The position numbers and the translations under genes were made by a program. From positions 11,780,001 to 11,844,000 of the forward strand of contig NZ_CP108070.1 in the NCBI RefSeq assembly GCF_036178845.1: 64,000 nt of DNA, read 5' to 3'. The stretch's first letter is position 1. Every line of letters starts with the position of its first letter. Source of the DNA: Streptomyces sp. NBC_00271. Its GTDB lineage: Bacteria; Actinomycetota; Actinomycetes; Streptomycetales; Streptomycetaceae. This document shows, piece by piece, positions 51,833 through 60,410 of the stretch. The notes beneath the pieces are model-generated. The model worked only from the letters and a program-made list of their open reading frames with translations, searched no databases and was not told the DNA's origin.

Positions 51833-53213
51833 ATGCACGACGGGCGTACGAAGCGCGAGGCCGCGCACGTCGAGTTACGCCGCAGGCTGACCGACGGTCT
51901 GGCTTTGGCTGGACTGACCAAGACGGCACTCGCCCGCAGAGCAGCGTTGGGCCGTACCACTGTGCAGCTCGCGTTCCAGGCTGATGCTCCCGCACCCTCG
52001 GCTGAGACCGTCGCTGCTCTGGCTCGCGCCTTGCGGCTGCCAGAGCAGCCATTGTTGGATCTGCGCAGGACCGCGTCGGGGGACGACGACGAAACCGTCT
52101 TCGCTTCAGGTCTGGGCAAGCGAATCAGCGAGTGGGGCCCGCATCAGTTGGAGGTGCATCCGGCCGGGCCTCTTGGACGTGGGTATGCCTCCCACCCTGT
52201 GTCGGCGCTACCTCGATATGTGCCACGTGACCATGACCATCTACTGGCTGACGCAGTGCGAGATGTCCAGCAGAGCAAAAGCCGGATGGTGGTCTTGGTC
52301 GGCTCCTCGTCCACTGGCAAGACACGAGCGTGCTGGGAAGCGGTTCAACCTCTTGCCGATCAAGGATGGCGATTGTGGCACCCCTTCGACCCCACGCGCG
52401 CAGAGGCCGCTCTCGCCGATCTCGTGCGTGTAGAGCCGTTCACGGTGGTGTGGCTGAACGAAGCTCAGCACTACCTCGGCGCCATGGAAAGCGGCGAGCG
52501 GATCGCAGCCGCCCTGCACAGCCTGCTCACTGAACACGAACGCCAGCCAGTGCTCATCTTGGCCACTTTGTGGCCGGAGTACGCGAATCGGTTCACTGCC
52601 CTGCCTGGTGCCGGCGCCCCGGACCCCCATAGTCGAGTGAGGGAACTGCTCGCTGACCGCATGCTCTCCGTCCCAGAAGCCTTCAACCAAAGGGCTCTGC
52701 GGGCAGCGGCCGCTTTTGCTAGGGATGGAGACCGTCTCCTGGCTGATGCCCTCAGCCGGGCTGGCGGTGATGGGCGTGTGACACAAGACCTCGCGGGGGC
52801 GCCGGAGCTGCTGCGCCGGTTCGAGCACAGTTCGCCCGCGGCGAGAGCGGTCCTGGAGGTCGCCATGGACGCGCGTCGTCTCGGAGTGAGCTTGAACCTT
52901 CCACAGGCCTTCCTCGTGGATGCCGCGATCGACTACCTCAGTGAGAACGACCATGCCCAGCTCAGCGAGGACTGGGTACAGGCCGCATTGGCTGAACTTG
53001 CCCATCCGGTCCACGGGAAGCAGGCTCCCCTTCGCCACACTCCAGTCCGCCCCAAGCGGCGCTCGCCTGGCAGTCTTACGCAATCCGCTCTTCCGTCACC
53101 TCCGGAAGAGCCTGTGTTCCGGCTCGCCGACTATCTTGAACAGCACGGCCGGGCTACACGCGGCCTCGTCTGCCCGCTCGCATCGTTCTGGGACGCTGCG
53201 TACAGGCACCTCA
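51833..53213 (+). pseudogene. XRE-HTH/P-loop NTPase, N-terminal part of an IS21-split gene
   Basis: From ATG 51833 (GGAG upstream). An XRE-type helix-turn-helix lies at residues 20-70 (LAGLTKTALARRAALGRTTV). The P-loop domain has Walker A GSSSTGKT (157-164), Walker B-like VVWLNE (205-210) and a sensor-like ILATLWPEY (242-250). It ends at FWDAAYRHL, where an IS21 element with 5-bp target duplication CCTCA interrupts the frame. Read alone it stops at 53236 within the IS end (MSATGES). The second part continues at 55493. The overall design, HTH plus STAND-like NTPase plus repeats, suggests a signal-sensing regulator or defence protein; no known family name fits with certainty. Confidence 0.75.
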
Positions 53214-53316
53214 TGTCGGCGACGGGTGAATCGTGACCCTCTGACGGCGGATCAAAACTGACCCACTTCGTGGTCTTCTGACCAACCTGATCTTGATCGA
53301 AGGTCAGGAGAAGAGG

Positions 53317-54597
53317 GTGATTTCCGTGGAGGACTGGGCAGAGATCCGCAGGCTGCACCGGGCCGAGCAGATGCCGATCCGGGCGATCGCCCGGCAGCTG
53401 GGCATCTCGAAGAACACCGTGAAGCGGGCCCTGGCCACGGACCGGCCGCCGGTCTACTCGCGGCCGCCGAAGGGCTCGGCGGTCGACGCGGTCGAGCCGC
53501 AGATCCGGGAACTGCTGAAGCAGACCCCGACGATGCCGGCGACCGTGATCGCCGAGCGGATCGGCTGGGAGCGCGGGATGACCGTCCTCAAAGAACGCGT
53601 ACGCGAGCTGCGGCCGGCCTATCTGCCCGTCGATCCGGTCTCGCGCACGACGTATCAGCCCGGCGAGCTGGCTCAGTGCGACCTGTGGTTCCCGCCCGTC
53701 GACATCCCGCTCGGATACGGGCAGAGCGGCCGGCCTCCGGTGCTCGTGATGGTGTCCGGCTACTCGCGGATCATCGCCGCGCGGATGCTGCCCACCCGCA
53801 CCACCGGCGACCTGATCGACGGGCACTGGAAGCTTCTGACCGGCTGGGATGCAGTGCCGCGGATGCTGGTCTGGGACAACGAGGCCGGGATCGGCCGGGG
53901 CAAGGTGACCGGGGACTTCGCTGCGTTCGCGGGCCTGCTCGCCACCCGGATCTATCTCTGCCGGCCTCGCGATCCCGAAGCGAAAGGGCTGGTGGAGAGG
54001 GCGAATGGCTATCTGGAGACCAGCTTCCTTCCCGGCCGCACCTTCACCGGGGCCGATGACTTCAACACCCAGCTGACTGCCTGGCTGGCCGTCGCCAACC
54101 GGCGCCAGCACCGCACCCTGGGCGCCCGTCCGGTTGACCGGTGGGAGGCCGACCGGGCCCAGATGCTCGCCCTGCCGCCGGTCGACCCGCCACGCTGGTG
54201 GCGTTTCGCGACCCGCATCGGCCGCGACCACTACATCCGCGTCGACACCTGCGACTATTCCGTGCACCCCTTGGCCATCGGCAAGAAAGTCCAGGTCCGC
54301 ACCGACACCGACGAAGTCATCGTCACTCTCACCCCCGGCGGGGCGGAAGTCGCGCGCCATCCGCGGTGCTGGGCCAAGCAGCAGACCATCACCGACCCGG
54401 ACCATGCCCGCGCCGCCGCCCTCCTGCGCGGCGACTATCGCCACCACCAAGCCTCCCAGGCCCTCGCCGCCCGTGGGCAAAACGCTGCGACAGCCAGTGA
54501 TCTCGTCGAGGTCGAGCAGCGCCAACTCGACTCCTATGACCGCATGTTCACCCTCATCGAGGGTGGCGGCGGACACGACGAGCCGGAGGTCTCCTGA
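53317..54597 (+). CDS. istA: IS21-family transposase IstA
   Basis: 426 residues from GTG 53317 (GGAGAAG upstream). N-terminal HTH: EDWAEIRRLHRAEQMPIRAI ARQLGISKNTVKRAL. The rve core carries ELAQCDLWFPPVDIPLGYGQ (Asp), RMLVWDNEAGIG (Asp) and PEAKGLVERANGYLETSFLP (Glu). The C-terminus with SVHPLAIGKKVQVRTD is the beta-barrel. The stop TGA overlaps the istB start (TGATG), a typical translational coupling. The triad is complete, so it should be active. Confidence 0.92.
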   Translation: MISVEDWAEIRRLHRAEQMPIRAIARQLGISKNTVKRALATDRPPVYSRPPKGSAVDAVEPQIRELLKQTPTMPATVIAERIGWERGMTVLKERVRELRPAYLPVDPVSRTTYQPGELAQCDLWFPPVDIPLGYGQSGRPPVLVMVSGYSRIIAARMLPTRTTGDLIDGHWKLLTGWDAVPRMLVWDNEAGIGRGKVTGDFAAFAGLLATRIYLCRPRDPEAKGLVERANGYLETSFLPGRTFTGADDFNTQLTAWLAVANRRQHRTLGARPVDRWEADRAQMLALPPVDPPRWWRFATRIGRDHYIRVDTCDYSVHPLAIGKKVQVRTDTDEVIVTLTPGGAEVARHPRCWAKQQTITDPDHARAAALLRGDYRHHQASQALAARGQNAATASDLVEVEQRQLDSYDRMFTLIEGGGGHDEPEVS

Positions 54598-55415
54598 TGC
54601 CCGCCACCACCAAGACCGCCGCCGCGGACAAGCCCAGGACGGGCCGTCAGACCGCCGCCGACCTGTCCTTCCTCGCCCGGGCGATGAAGGCCCCGGCCCT
54701 GCTGGACGCTGCCGAGCGGCTGGCCGAACGCGCTTTGAAGGAGACCTGGACGCACACCGAGTTCCTCGTCGCCTGTCTCCAGCGGGAGGTCTCCGCCCGT
54801 GAGTCCCACGGCGGCGAGGCCCGCATCCGCACCGCCCGCTTCCCCGCGATCAAGACGATCGAGGAACTCGACGTCACCCATCTGCGCGGCATCACTCGCC
54901 AACAGCTCGCGCATCTGGGCACGTTGGACTTCATCGCCGCGAAGGAGAACACCGTCTTTCTGGGACCGCCGGGCACCGGGAAGACGCACCTGGCGATCGG
55001 GCTCGCGGTCCGCGCCTGCCAGGCCGGTCACCGGGTCGCGTTCGCCACTGCCGCCGAGTGGGTCGACCGCCTGGCCGCAGCCCACCACGCCGGACACCTC
55101 CAGACCGAGCTCACCAAACTGTCCCGCTATCCGCTGATCGTGGTCGACGAGGTCGGCTACATCCCCTTCGAAGCCGAGGCCGCGAACCTGTTCTTCCAGC
55201 TGGTCTCGAACCGCTATGAGAGAGCGAGCGTGATCGTCACGAGCAACAAGCCCTTCGGACGCTGGGGCGAGGTCTTCGGCGACGAGACCGTGGCCGCCGC
55301 CATGATCGACCGCCTCGTCCACCACGCCGAGGTCCACTCTCTCAAAGGCGACTCCTACCGCATGCGCGGACGCCAACTGGGACGCGTCCCCACCGCGACA
55401 CACGACACCGACTGA
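54597..55415 (+). CDS. istB: IS21-family helper ATPase IstB
   Basis: 272 residues. AAA+ ATPase with Walker A LGPPGTGKTHLAIGLAVRA, Walker B PLIVVDEVGYIPFE, sensor 1 SVIVTSNKPFGRW and the C-terminal arginine finger region IDRLVHHAEV. IstB remodels target DNA and stimulates IstA. The N-terminal ~25 residues are Lys/Thr/Ala-rich. It starts at ATG 54597, overlapping the istA stop by one base, and ends 72 bp before the right IS end. Confidence 0.92.
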   Translation: MPATTKTAAADKPRTGRQTAADLSFLARAMKAPALLDAAERLAERALKETWTHTEFLVACLQREVSARESHGGEARIRTARFPAIKTIEELDVTHLRGITRQQLAHLGTLDFIAAKENTVFLGPPGTGKTHLAIGLAVRACQAGHRVAFATAAEWVDRLAAAHHAGHLQTELTKLSRYPLIVVDEVGYIPFEAEAANLFFQLVSNRYERASVIVTSNKPFGRWGEVFGDETVAAAMIDRLVHHAEVHSLKGDSYRMRGRQLGRVPTATHDTD

Positions 55416-55492
55416 ACACCGGCAACCAGACCCGGTGGGTCAGAACTCGACCGTCCAAACTGGGTCAGGATTCAGCCGCCGCCGACACCTCA

Positions 55493-57735
55493 CAAGGCCC
55501 GAAGACCTCAGATCGCTTGCTCAAGCAGCCAATGCGCGTGCGCGCTTCCAGTGGGCCTACTACCTCCTCTATCGCAGTGGTGAGGTCGGCAGCACGAGCG
55601 CCTTTATCCAGCTTGCGCGCCAACGTGCCGCGGTTGGGGAATCTGACGGGGCCGAGGCTCTCTATCGCAAAGCCGCTGAGGCTGGCGACATCGATGCTCT
55701 GATCACGCTTGCGCAGCATCGGGCAAGGACTGGAGACCATGAGGAGGCTCTGGAACTTGCCCAGCGAGCCGCTGATGCAGGGGACGCCACTGCATTTCAT
55801 AACCTCGCACTCCTTCGCGCCAGTGCTCGGGATCATGACGCAGCCGAGGCCATCTACAGGAAGGCCGCTGATGCCGGTGACATCCAGGCTCTCGTCAAGC
55901 TCGTCTGGCTGCGCGAGGAGGCCGGAGATCATGACGAAGCTGAAGCCCTCGCCCAGCAAGCCGCCCAAGCGGGGGACACCGGCGCCTACTTCAGCATTGC
56001 CCTGCTACGGAGGCGGCTTGGAGACCGCGATGGCGCGGAGGCCGTCTACCGGCAGGCTGCCGAGATGGGAGACGTTCACGCACTGATCGCACTGGCGCGA
56101 GTCCGAGAAGAAGCCGGCGACGTTGGCGCGGTCGATACTTTGGCTGCCCGTGCTGCTCAAGTCGGCGACGCGCCGGCCCTCACTGCACTGGCGGAGGATC
56201 GGGCAGAGACTGGGGACCACGAGGCCGCCGAGGCGCTTTACGAGAACGCCGCAGATGCGGGCAGTGCCCCAGCGTTGTTCCGATTGATGCAGATCCGGGA
56301 AGTAGCCGGCGATTATGAGGGAGCGGAGGCCTACGCCCAGCGAGCCGTTGACGCCGGCGACAACAGCGCATTCTTCGACCTCATGCGAATCCGGGAAGTA
56401 GCCGGCGATTATGAGGGAGCGGAGGCGTACGCCCAGCGAGCCGTTGACGCCGGCGACAACAGCGCATTCTTCGACCTCGCGCTGTGGAGGGAAGAAGCTG
56501 AGGACTATGACCGGGCTGCGCGTCTCTTCCGTCGGGCAGCCGACGCCGGCGATGCCAGAGCGATCGCTCACCTAGTGCAGATCCGGGAGGAGGCTGAAGA
56601 CCATGCCGACGCCGAAGCTCTCGCCCGAGAGGCGGCTGATGTCGGCGACGCGAGCGTCCTGGTCGTCCTCGCTCGGCTACGGGAGGAAGCCGGAGCCCAC
56701 GATGATGCGGAAGCCCTCGCAGGGCAAGCCGCAGACACCGGTGACACCAGCGCCCTGTTCTACCTTGCTCTCCGTCGTGAGGACGCCAGAGACTACGACG
56801 GAGCAATGGCCTTCGCCCAACGGGCTGCTGAGGTCGGCGACACACAGGCCCTGCTGTCCCTGGCAAGAGCGCGAGGGCACTCAGGTGACCGTGACCGAGC
56901 GGAGGCGCTGTACAAGCGTGCGGCCGAGGCCGGTTCCGTCGCGGCATTGACAGCCCTCGCACGTCTACGGGAAGCGGCTGGAGCCCATGTCGAAGCCGAA
57001 TCCCTCGCCCAACAGGCTGCCGACGCCGACGACACCAGCGCCCTCTTCGACCTCGCTCTGCGACGAGAGGAAAGTGGAGAGCATCTGCAGGCCGAGACCC
57101 TCGCTCGGCAGGCTGCCGACGCGGGCGACACCAGCGCCCTCGTGGACCTAGTCCGTCTTCGAGAAGCAGCCGGAGAACATGAGAGGGCTGAGTCACTCGC
57201 GCAGCAAGCCGCCGAAGCCGGTGACGCAAGTGCCGTCTTCGACTTGGCCCTTCGACGAGAAGAGTCCGGTGAGCACGACCGAGCAGATGCCCTCTACAAG
57301 TGCGCGGCCAAAGCCGGACTCGCTGCGGCCCTAACCCACCTCGCGGGTATGCGAGAAGAAGCCGGGGCCCATGCCGAAGCCGAGGCCCTCGCCCAACAGG
57401 CTGCCGACGCCGGCGACACCAACGCCCTCTTCGACCTGGCCTTGCGACGAGAGGAAACTGGCGACCGAGAGGGGGCTGAGGTTCTGGCCCAGCAAGCAGG
57501 TGCTGGGGGCGACACAAGCATATTGATCGCACTGGCACAGCTGCGTCGCGCTCAAGGCGACCAGGTGGGAGCAGACGCCCTCGACCGGCAAGCCGTCAAC
57601 GCCGGCGAGCTGAACCACACTGGGCTCAAAGATCGCTGGCCGTACGGCTTGGACGCTGACGGCGAGCCAAGTCCCCCCTGGACCGCGGCAATCGCCAGCG
57701 CTGTAACCCACCCAGTGGACGCGTCGGCGGACTAG
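55493..57735 (+). pseudogene. Repeat domain: C-terminal part of the IS21-split XRE/P-loop gene
   Basis: After the target duplication the frame resumes TRPEDLRSLAQAANARARFQ and codes ~745 residues. About 20 tandem repeats of 32 residues follow, with consensus close to LALxREEAGDHDxAEALAQQ then AADAGDTSA. They are helical, acidic and TPR/Sel1-like but shorter than TPR (34) and Sel1 (36). Joining 53213 to 55493 gives one 1207-residue frame. The C-terminus WPYGLDADGEPSPPW is a common tail in streptomycete repeat proteins. An open frame runs in from within the IS (55435) but has no independent start. Confidence 0.75.
56293..56484 (+). repeat. Near-identical tandem duplication of one 32-residue repeat unit
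   Basis: 56293-56388 and 56389-56484 (96 bp each) differ at one base (ggaggcC/G) over the first ~85 bp, while the other units differ widely. It is a recent in-frame expansion coding IREVAGDYEGAEAYAQRAVD twice. Confidence 0.85.
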
Positions 57736-57765
57736 AGGGCTCCCGTGACCGCAGGAACGAACACA

Positions 57766-57940
57766 GCGCCCGCCCGCGCATCCAGCCCGGCACCGGCAGC
57801 AGCGGCCGGACCTCGGCCCACTCCGCGTCCGTCATGTCCGTCGGGTACCGGCGCTGCCGTTCGGGCCGGTCGGCCGCGTTGCCGTACACGTGCGCGAGGC
57901 AATCACACGTTGGAGCGGCCGAGTTGGACCGTCCGGCCAT
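57766..57940 (-). pseudogene. IS5-family transposase, N-terminal scrap
   Basis: From ATG 57940: MAGRSNSAAPTCDCLAHVYG, then YPTDMTDAEWAEVRPLLPVP GWMRGR. This is the start of a common Streptomyces IS5-type transposase; it stops before the GRPEGYC block. Confidence 0.7.
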
Positions 57941-58295
57941 CGACACGGAAGACTGCAGCACAGGGGCCTCCTGTTGCTCTATGGATTCGACACCCACGAG
58001 CTGTTCAGGAGGCCCCGCCTTCATGCTCTGGCCACGACAGGATCACCCGACCGGGAATCCGCGTTCGACCGCCACCGCTCAAAATCGAAAAGACAACAGC
58101 TTCTACGTGGCTCCTGGGTGCGATGTGTCGGCTTCGTGTCAGTGAGAGCGTGTCAGTCACGGTTGAGTGGGAGAACTGTGTACCTGCTGGTCGTCGGCCT
58201 GTGGCTGGGGGCTTGCCACTGACACGGCGGTGGTACTTCGCGACCTCGCGGCTGTCATGGGGTGGTACATCCCCAGCTGGGTCACTGCCACGAAG
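57941..58295. other. Intergenic, nothing recognised
   Basis: About 355 bp between the IS5 and IS6 scraps. No translation on either strand matches anything known to me. It may contain eroded IS sequence. Confidence 0.25.
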
Positions 58296-58513
58296 CCGGC
58301 ACATCGCAACCCGCCAGCGCGAACGCGCGATGAAAGGCATCCGCTCCGTCGGCGCGGCCCAGCGGTTCCTGTCCGCATTCAGCGGCATCTCACCCCCACT
58401 TCCGGCCCCACCGTCACCTGATGACCGCCTCCGACCACCGCGCCGAGATGACCATCCGCTTCGCCGTCTGGGACCACGTCACCGGAGTCGTCGCCACAGC
58501 CACCACGGCCTGA
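58296..58513 (+). pseudogene. IS6-family transposase, C-terminal fragment with frameshift
   Basis: HIATRQRERAMKGIRSVGAA then QRFLSAFSGISP continues, after a one-base shift near 58392, as HFRPHRHLMTASDHRAEMTI RFAVWDHVTG to TGA at 58511-58513. This is the C-terminal end of IS6 transposases. The N-terminal half of an IS6 gene is at 34280-34510. Confidence 0.7.
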
Positions 58514-58817
58514 CCACAGGCCGGCACCCGGGCCCCACCACGCTCCGACGCGCCATCAGGCACCCACACACACAGCAACGTGACAACGCCCTCAAAAGCC
58601 ATACCCGGTGTCTCTGGGCCTCTGGACCTTACGATGGCCCGTCCAACCCACGAACAAGTTAGGACCGCTCAACTTTGAAGACCCACTTTGGCGAGGAGGT
58701 CGAGGATCAGGACTGGCTGCTCGGTGAGTTCACCCGTCGGCGCGGCGGGAAGCCGTGTCACGGGCGTGAGGCCACGTCCTGACATTGAGTGTCCCGGTCG
58801 GTGCCGCTCAGCCTGCG
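58514..58817. other. Intergenic, nothing recognised
   Basis: About 300 bp between the IS6 scrap and the glycosyltransferase stop. No hairpin or gene was identified with confidence. Confidence 0.25.
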
Positions 58818-59846
58818 CTACCCTCCGCGGACGGTGGCGCCCCGGGAGACGAAGCCGCGTGCGAGCTGAGGGAGCCTGGCGGCCTCGAAAGCGCTGTACA
58901 TCCCGCTCGCGACGAGTTGGAACTTGACGCCCTCGCGGCCATCGGGGCGCTCGTAGCCGTCGGGGAGGAATCGGCGGTAGTGCTCGCTGGCGCGTTGGAA
59001 GAACTGCGGGCGCTCGGCGCGGGAGAGGCACCCCTCAAGATTGAGAAGGAAGAGGTAGTGACGAATCATGCGAGTGAAGAGAAAGGGAGCCAGAGCGTCC
59101 AGGGCGGTGCGCTCCTGCAGCAGACCGAAGCTCTCTTCGTACCTGGCGAAGACGTCGAAGTGGGTGCCGCCTGGCGCGTCTGCGGGGTGTTGGGTGAGCC
59201 GGCGGCGGATTTGCACGCAGTTCCATCTCAGAACGCCGATCCGGTCAGCGGCGAGCATGGCGCGGTGGACGGCCGAGACCTCCTCGTAGAGACCGTCGGG
59301 AAATGAGAGGTGCTGCCGGATCCACATGTCGCGGCGGAACAAGCGGTCCCAGGAGTAGGCGGGGGCACCGAACAACTCAGGCAGATCGATCGGGGCGAAG
59401 GACTCACGCCCCTGCTGGGCAATCAGCTCGGCGGCGGCACCGTGCCAGGAGCGACGGTGATGCAGACGCGTATGCCCGAAGAGAAGAACGTCCGGCTCGT
59501 CTGTAGCTTGCAGCTGGTCGGCCATGGCCTGAAGTGTTGTACCCCCGACGATGTGATCGCTGTCCAGGAACAGCAGGTAATCACCGGCGGCGTGCTCCGC
59601 GCCTGCGTTACGTATCCGGCCGATGCCGACGACACCCTTCAAGCGCACGACGGACACGCGCCCGTCACGCTGAGCGTAGTCATCCACCACGTTCGCAGGG
59701 CACTCAGGCGACTGGTCCAGGACCGCGACGACCTCCAGATCCCGGAAGGACTGGTTCAGGATCGAACGCAGGCAGCTCTCCAGCTGACCCTGCAGGTCGT
59801 GAGCGGCGACTATGACGCTGATCATTGGGGATGTGCGCATGATCAT
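58818..59846 (-). CDS. Family 2 glycosyltransferase
   Basis: 342 residues from ATG 59846. The GT-A start is MISVIVAAHDLQGQLESCLR, followed by LNQSFRDLEVVAVLDQSPEC and the metal-binding DxD-type motif DYLLFLDSDHIVGGTTL. The acceptor half includes SWDRLFRRDMWIRQHLSFPD and YEEVSAVHRAM. The C-terminal ~80 residues are helical. It transfers a sugar from a nucleotide donor to an unknown acceptor, perhaps a wall or capsule polymer as in TagF-associated GT2 enzymes. ATG 59840 and 59825 are alternative starts; there is no strong ribosome site. It stands alone. Confidence 0.85.
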   Translation of the reverse strand: MIMRTSPMISVIVAAHDLQGQLESCLRSILNQSFRDLEVVAVLDQSPECPANVVDDYAQRDGRVSVVRLKGVVGIGRIRNAGAEHAAGDYLLFLDSDHIVGGTTLQAMADQLQATDEPDVLLFGHTRLHHRRSWHGAAAELIAQQGRESFAPIDLPELFGAPAYSWDRLFRRDMWIRQHLSFPDGLYEEVSAVHRAMLAADRIGVLRWNCVQIRRRLTQHPADAPGGTHFDVFARYEESFGLLQERTALDALAPFLFTRMIRHYLFLLNLEGCLSRAERPQFFQRASEHYRRFLPDGYERPDGREGVKFQLVASGMYSAFEAARLPQLARGFVSRGATVRGG

Positions 59847-59962
59847 CGAAACATAGGTCGGCAGCTCAAGGCATGACAAGCTATCGGACGTGAGGGTCTG
59901 GTGCACGACCGGGTGACATCTGAACTGGCTTGCCCTGTGGGGCGGGTCGGAAGGATGTCGCT

Positions 59963-60091
59963 GTGCCCAAGCCTTATCCCGAGGAGTTCCGCGGGGACGT
60001 CGCGCGGGTCGCGAGGAACCGCGGTCCGGACGTGACACTCGAGCAGGTGGCCGCCGACTTCGGCTGTGAGGTCTCACTGATGTTGCTGCGA
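59963..60091 (+). pseudogene. IS3-family OrfA, N-terminal scrap
   Basis: From GTG 59963: PKPYPEEFRGDVARVARNRG then PDVTLEQVAADFGCEVSLM, the start of an IS3-type OrfA. It breaks off where VHPMTLQKWLR would follow. Confidence 0.7.
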
Positions 60092-60410
60092 GCGCCTTAT
60101 CGTTGACCTGCGCCCCCGCAGGTAGATTGCGACGGGTTTTGCTACGTTGGCAGGCCGTTTGATCTGCGGTGCTGCAGGTCGGATGCGACGGCCGCATATG
60201 GATTGAGAACGGGGCGCGACCACCCGGATCCACGCACCGTTTCCCGTCGACATCGATCCCGCCGGGCTCACCCGCCAGTAGCCGGGCACCGCCGCAGTGA
60301 GAGCCAAGGCGACCGATGACCTGGAAAGGACCGCCCCGCAACGCGCGGCAGCCATACGTTGCCGCGCTATGAACTGGATCTCGAACGCACTGCTTTCACG
60401 AAGGGCGTCG
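60092..60410. other. Intergenic, nothing recognised
   Basis: About 320 bp downstream of the SpoIIE-type gene. No hairpin of note and no recognisable frame. Confidence 0.25.

Larger units (their letters stand above)
53214..55487 (+). mobile_element. Complete IS21-family element inside the XRE/P-loop gene
   Basis: The element starts TGTCGGCGACGGGTGAATCG (53214) and ends ...CCGCCGCCGACA (55487); the ends are inverted repeats over ~24 bp with about three mismatches and begin TG/end CA as usual for IS21. A 5-bp target duplication CCTCA is present at 53209-53213 and 55488-55492. Length 2274 bp, with istA and istB both intact. Confidence 0.9.

Noticed and set aside
55435..57735. Treating the repeat protein as an independent gene starting at the GTG near 55435
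   Set aside because: That start lies inside the IS21 right end; removal of the element restores a continuous frame with the upstream NTPase gene.
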